A DNA stretch of 9,840 nt, taken from contig JAHIPW010000022.1 of the NCBI GenBank assembly GCA_018903055.1, positions 1 through 9,840 of the forward strand. Reading direction: 5' to 3'. Positions 8,815 through 9,840 of the stretch are shown here, in pieces (position 1 is the first letter of the stretch; each line of letters opens with the position of its first letter). Source of the DNA: a bacterium (GTDB lineage Bacteria; UBP18; UBA7526). Made by a program: the position numbers and the translations under genes. Under the pieces are notes generated by a model. That model saw only the letters and a list, made by a program, of their open reading frames with translations, was not told the origin of the DNA and ran no database searches.

Positions 8815-9324
8815 TTAGGCGCGTTCTTTTCGCCGTCGGAAAATTGGCTTCTTCCTTTTACCAGAGCTTCGGTTTTCGCCGCCCGGCTGTTTATCAAAAC
8901 GGCGTCCCGGGGCAAAATCTCCTTCTCTGGACCTGTTATCGTGTTTTCCTTTAAACGAGCCGCCCTCCTTGCGCTTTGAAAGACACTCCCTGCAGTATAC
9001 CGGACGGTCTCCGCTGGGTTTGAAAGGAACTTCGCATTCTTTCTTACAGTCTGCGCAAATCACTTTAGTAAAGTTTCTTTCTCTGAAACTATTCTCTTGT
9101 TTTCCTTTGCCATAACGGTGAGGGCGCCCGAATGGTCGGGAAGATTTTGAAAAATGCTTCCTCTCAAAAGGCCTTTCTGAAGACCGACCGATTAAGGTAT
9201 CTATTTTCTTCTCCAAAAAAACCAACTGCTGTTGCATTCTCTTAATTAGAGCTATTACCTCCGGCTCAACTTGTTGTGAAACTGGAGAAGTATCGTCTTT
9301 AAAATGTTTGCTCATTTTGCTCAC
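8815..9324 (-). CDS. CxxC-x17-CxxC zinc-ribbon protein, basic, probably nucleic-acid binding
   Basis: A 169-residue, strongly basic, low-complexity protein rich in Arg, Lys, Gly and Ser. Residues about 20-46 form a predicted helix (PEVIALIKRMQQQLVFLEKKIDTL region). One zinc ribbon lies near 89-115: CADC, exactly 17 residues including VPFKP and RPVY, then CREC. That pattern is the CxxC-x17-CxxC domain known mainly from uncultured bacterial lineages; its function is not established to my knowledge. The basic tails suggest RNA or ribosome binding, and the neighbouring cold-shock gene fits; this is inference. The first start is GTG at 9324, with GGAG 4 nt upstream; an ATG at 9315 is 13 nt away and would drop three residues. 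The start lies in a TTTGCTC(A)-like repeat. Two tandem promoters precede it. Confidence 0.85.
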   Translation of the reverse strand: MSKMSKHFKDDTSPVSQQVEPEVIALIKRMQQQLVFLEKKIDTLIGRSSERPFERKHFSKSSRPFGRPHRYGKGKQENSFRERNFTKVICADCKKECEVPFKPSGDRPVYCRECLSKRKEGGSFKGKHDNRSREGDFAPGRRFDKQPGGENRSSGKRKKPIFRRRKERA

Positions 9325-9372
9325 TTTGCTCCTTTTTCGTCCTGCTTCGTGTTATCTATTCTCTGATTTAGT

Positions 9373-9401
9373 ATTATACATCAACTAGCAATGTAAGTCA
9401 A
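9373..9401 (-). promoter_or_regulatory. Strong sigma70-type promoter of the zinc-ribbon gene (proximal)
   Basis: On the minus strand TTGACT (9401-9396) and a perfect TATAAT (9378-9373) are separated by exactly 17 nt. Transcription should start near 9366, giving a leader of about 42 nt before the GTG at 9324. Confidence 0.8.
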
Positions 9402-9402
9402 A

Positions 9403-9431
9403 ATTATAAACCGAGATAAGGGCCTTGACAA
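9403..9431 (-). promoter_or_regulatory. Second sigma70-type promoter of the zinc-ribbon gene (distal)
   Basis: On the minus strand TTGTCA (9431-9426) and a perfect TATAAT (9408-9403) are again separated by 17 nt. It sits exactly 30 bp upstream of the proximal promoter, so its start near 9396 falls in the -35 box of the other one. Confidence 0.65.
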
Positions 9432-9446
9432 AAATCTTTACAAATC

Positions 9447-9488
9447 CCTGCCTGCCCCTGCCCGTCCGGCAGGCGGGGATGAGGCAGG
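9447..9488. repeat. GC-rich nested palindrome
   Basis: CCTGCC 9447-9452 pairs with GGCAGG 9483-9488, CCCC 9455-9458 with GGGG 9475-9478, and TGCC 9459-9462 with GGCA 9468-9471. Its left part shares the 11-mer CCTGCCTGCCC with the minus strand at 733-723, inside the 3' end of the nucleotidase-TPR gene. Confidence 0.65.
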
Positions 9489-9499
9489 TCAAGATTTAT

Positions 9500-9565
9500 C
9501 CCGTTAGAGGCCTGCCCCGTTATAGCTTGTAAAGTCTCTAATGGGGGCAAAGCCTCTCTAATGGG
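9500..9565. repeat. Long imperfect inverted repeat with an internal 11-bp direct repeat
   Basis: CCCGTTAGAGGC (9500-9511) faces GCCTCTCTAATGGG (9552-9565), and GCCCC (9514-9518) faces GGGGC (9544-9548). TCTCTAATGGG occurs twice in direct orientation, at 9535-9545 and 9555-9565. Together with 9447-9488 it fills the gap of about 300 bp (9325-9622) between the cold-shock and zinc-ribbon genes, apart from the promoters. Confidence 0.65.
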
Positions 9566-9605
9566 ACGCGACCCCTTTTACACAATAGAAAGGTGCGGGG
9601 TTAAC

Positions 9606-9622
9606 AACTTCTGCAAGAAGTT
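9606..9622 (-). other. Small stem-loop directly after the cold-shock gene
   Basis: AACTTC (9606-9611) and GAAGTT (9617-9622) form a perfect 6-bp stem with a 5-nt loop that abuts the stop codon. No T run follows on the minus strand, so it may protect or process the mRNA 3' end rather than terminate. Confidence 0.4.
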
Positions 9623-9814
9623 TTAGACTTTCTTTACATTCGCTGCTCGTTCGCCTTTAGGACTGTCCTCTACGTCAAACTCCACGCTGTCGCCCTCTTC
9701 CAAAGAATCAAAATCTGCTGCGCTGGAGCGATGGAAGAAAACGTCCTTTCCATTTTCTACGGTGATGAAACCGAAACCTCGCTGCTGAACAACCTTCTTT
9801 ATTGTTCCTTTCAA
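9623..9814 (-). CDS. Cold-shock-domain protein (CspA family)
   Basis: A 63-residue single-stranded RNA/DNA-binding protein that acts as an RNA chaperone. It is one cold-shock domain from end to end: MKGTIKKV at the start, RNP1-like RGFGFIT (12-18), RNP2-like VFFHRS (25-30), then EEGDSVEFDVEDSPKGERAANV (39-60) typical of the family. The usual W-F in KWFN is replaced by KVVQ, removing one aromatic RNA-stacking residue. The TTG at 9814 is chosen because GGAGGTGA lies 5 nt upstream and the protein then begins like other Csp proteins; the GTG at 9823 lies inside that ribosome binding site. The promoter is beyond the right edge. It is followed by a small stem-loop and by repeat DNA, so it is probably transcribed separately from the zinc-ribbon gene. 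Which csp paralogue it is cannot be told. Confidence 0.93.
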   Translation of the reverse strand: MKGTIKKVVQQRGFGFITVENGKDVFFHRSSAADFDSLEEGDSVEFDVEDSPKGERAANVKKV

Positions 9815-9840
9815 ATTTCTCACCTCCTTTCCTTTTCAAA

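Noticed and set aside
9425-9430. TTGACA on the plus strand as a promoter
   Set aside because: No -10 lies 16-18 bp downstream and no plus-strand gene follows; the bases serve the minus-strand distal promoter.

Overview
The window is a stretch of a diderm (Gram-negative-type) bacterial chromosome in which every convincing gene lies on the minus strand. The order surA-like / pdxA / rsmA is the arrangement of the E. coli surA-pdxA-rsmA operon. A lipoprotein with a classical lipobox, a periplasmic TPR protein and two parvulin chaperones point to an outer-membrane lineage. A small protein with a CxxC-x17-CxxC zinc ribbon, and many different short tandem repeats of 7-8 bp, remind me of uncultured candidate phyla such as Omnitrophota. 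That placement is an impression from composition and gene content, not a demonstrated assignment.

Layout in the direction of transcription (right to left). A cold-shock protein (9623-9814) is followed by about 300 bp of palindromic repeat DNA and two tandem sigma70-type promoters, which drive the zinc-ribbon protein (8815-9324). Next come repeat DNA, a possible 46-residue ORF (8446-8586) and more repeats. Two overlapping parvulin-type chaperone genes follow (7449-8351 and 6454-7452), closed by two tandem intrinsic terminators (6349-6439). Then pdxA (vitamin B6 synthesis), rsmA (16S rRNA dimethylation), a glycerate 2-kinase, a fusion of a 5'-nucleotidase-like domain with TPR repeats, and the first 233 codons of enolase, which runs off the left edge.

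Functionally, the parvulins and the nucleotidase-TPR protein are envelope proteins. The cold-shock protein, zinc-ribbon protein and RsmA act on RNA or ribosomes. Glycerate 2-kinase makes 2-phosphoglycerate, the substrate of enolase two genes downstream.

The most unusual feature is the repeat DNA. At least seven places hold tandem arrays of 7- or 8-bp units, each with its own unit sequence, both between genes and inside them. Arrays lie in frame in eno, rsmA, pdxA and the second parvulin gene and add or replace peptide. In three of these genes (eno, rsmA, second parvulin) the units read stop-free in all three frames on the coding strand, while the opposite strand would give TAA. Three of the loci share a composite plan: array, GC-rich palindromic core, then array again in the same orientation.
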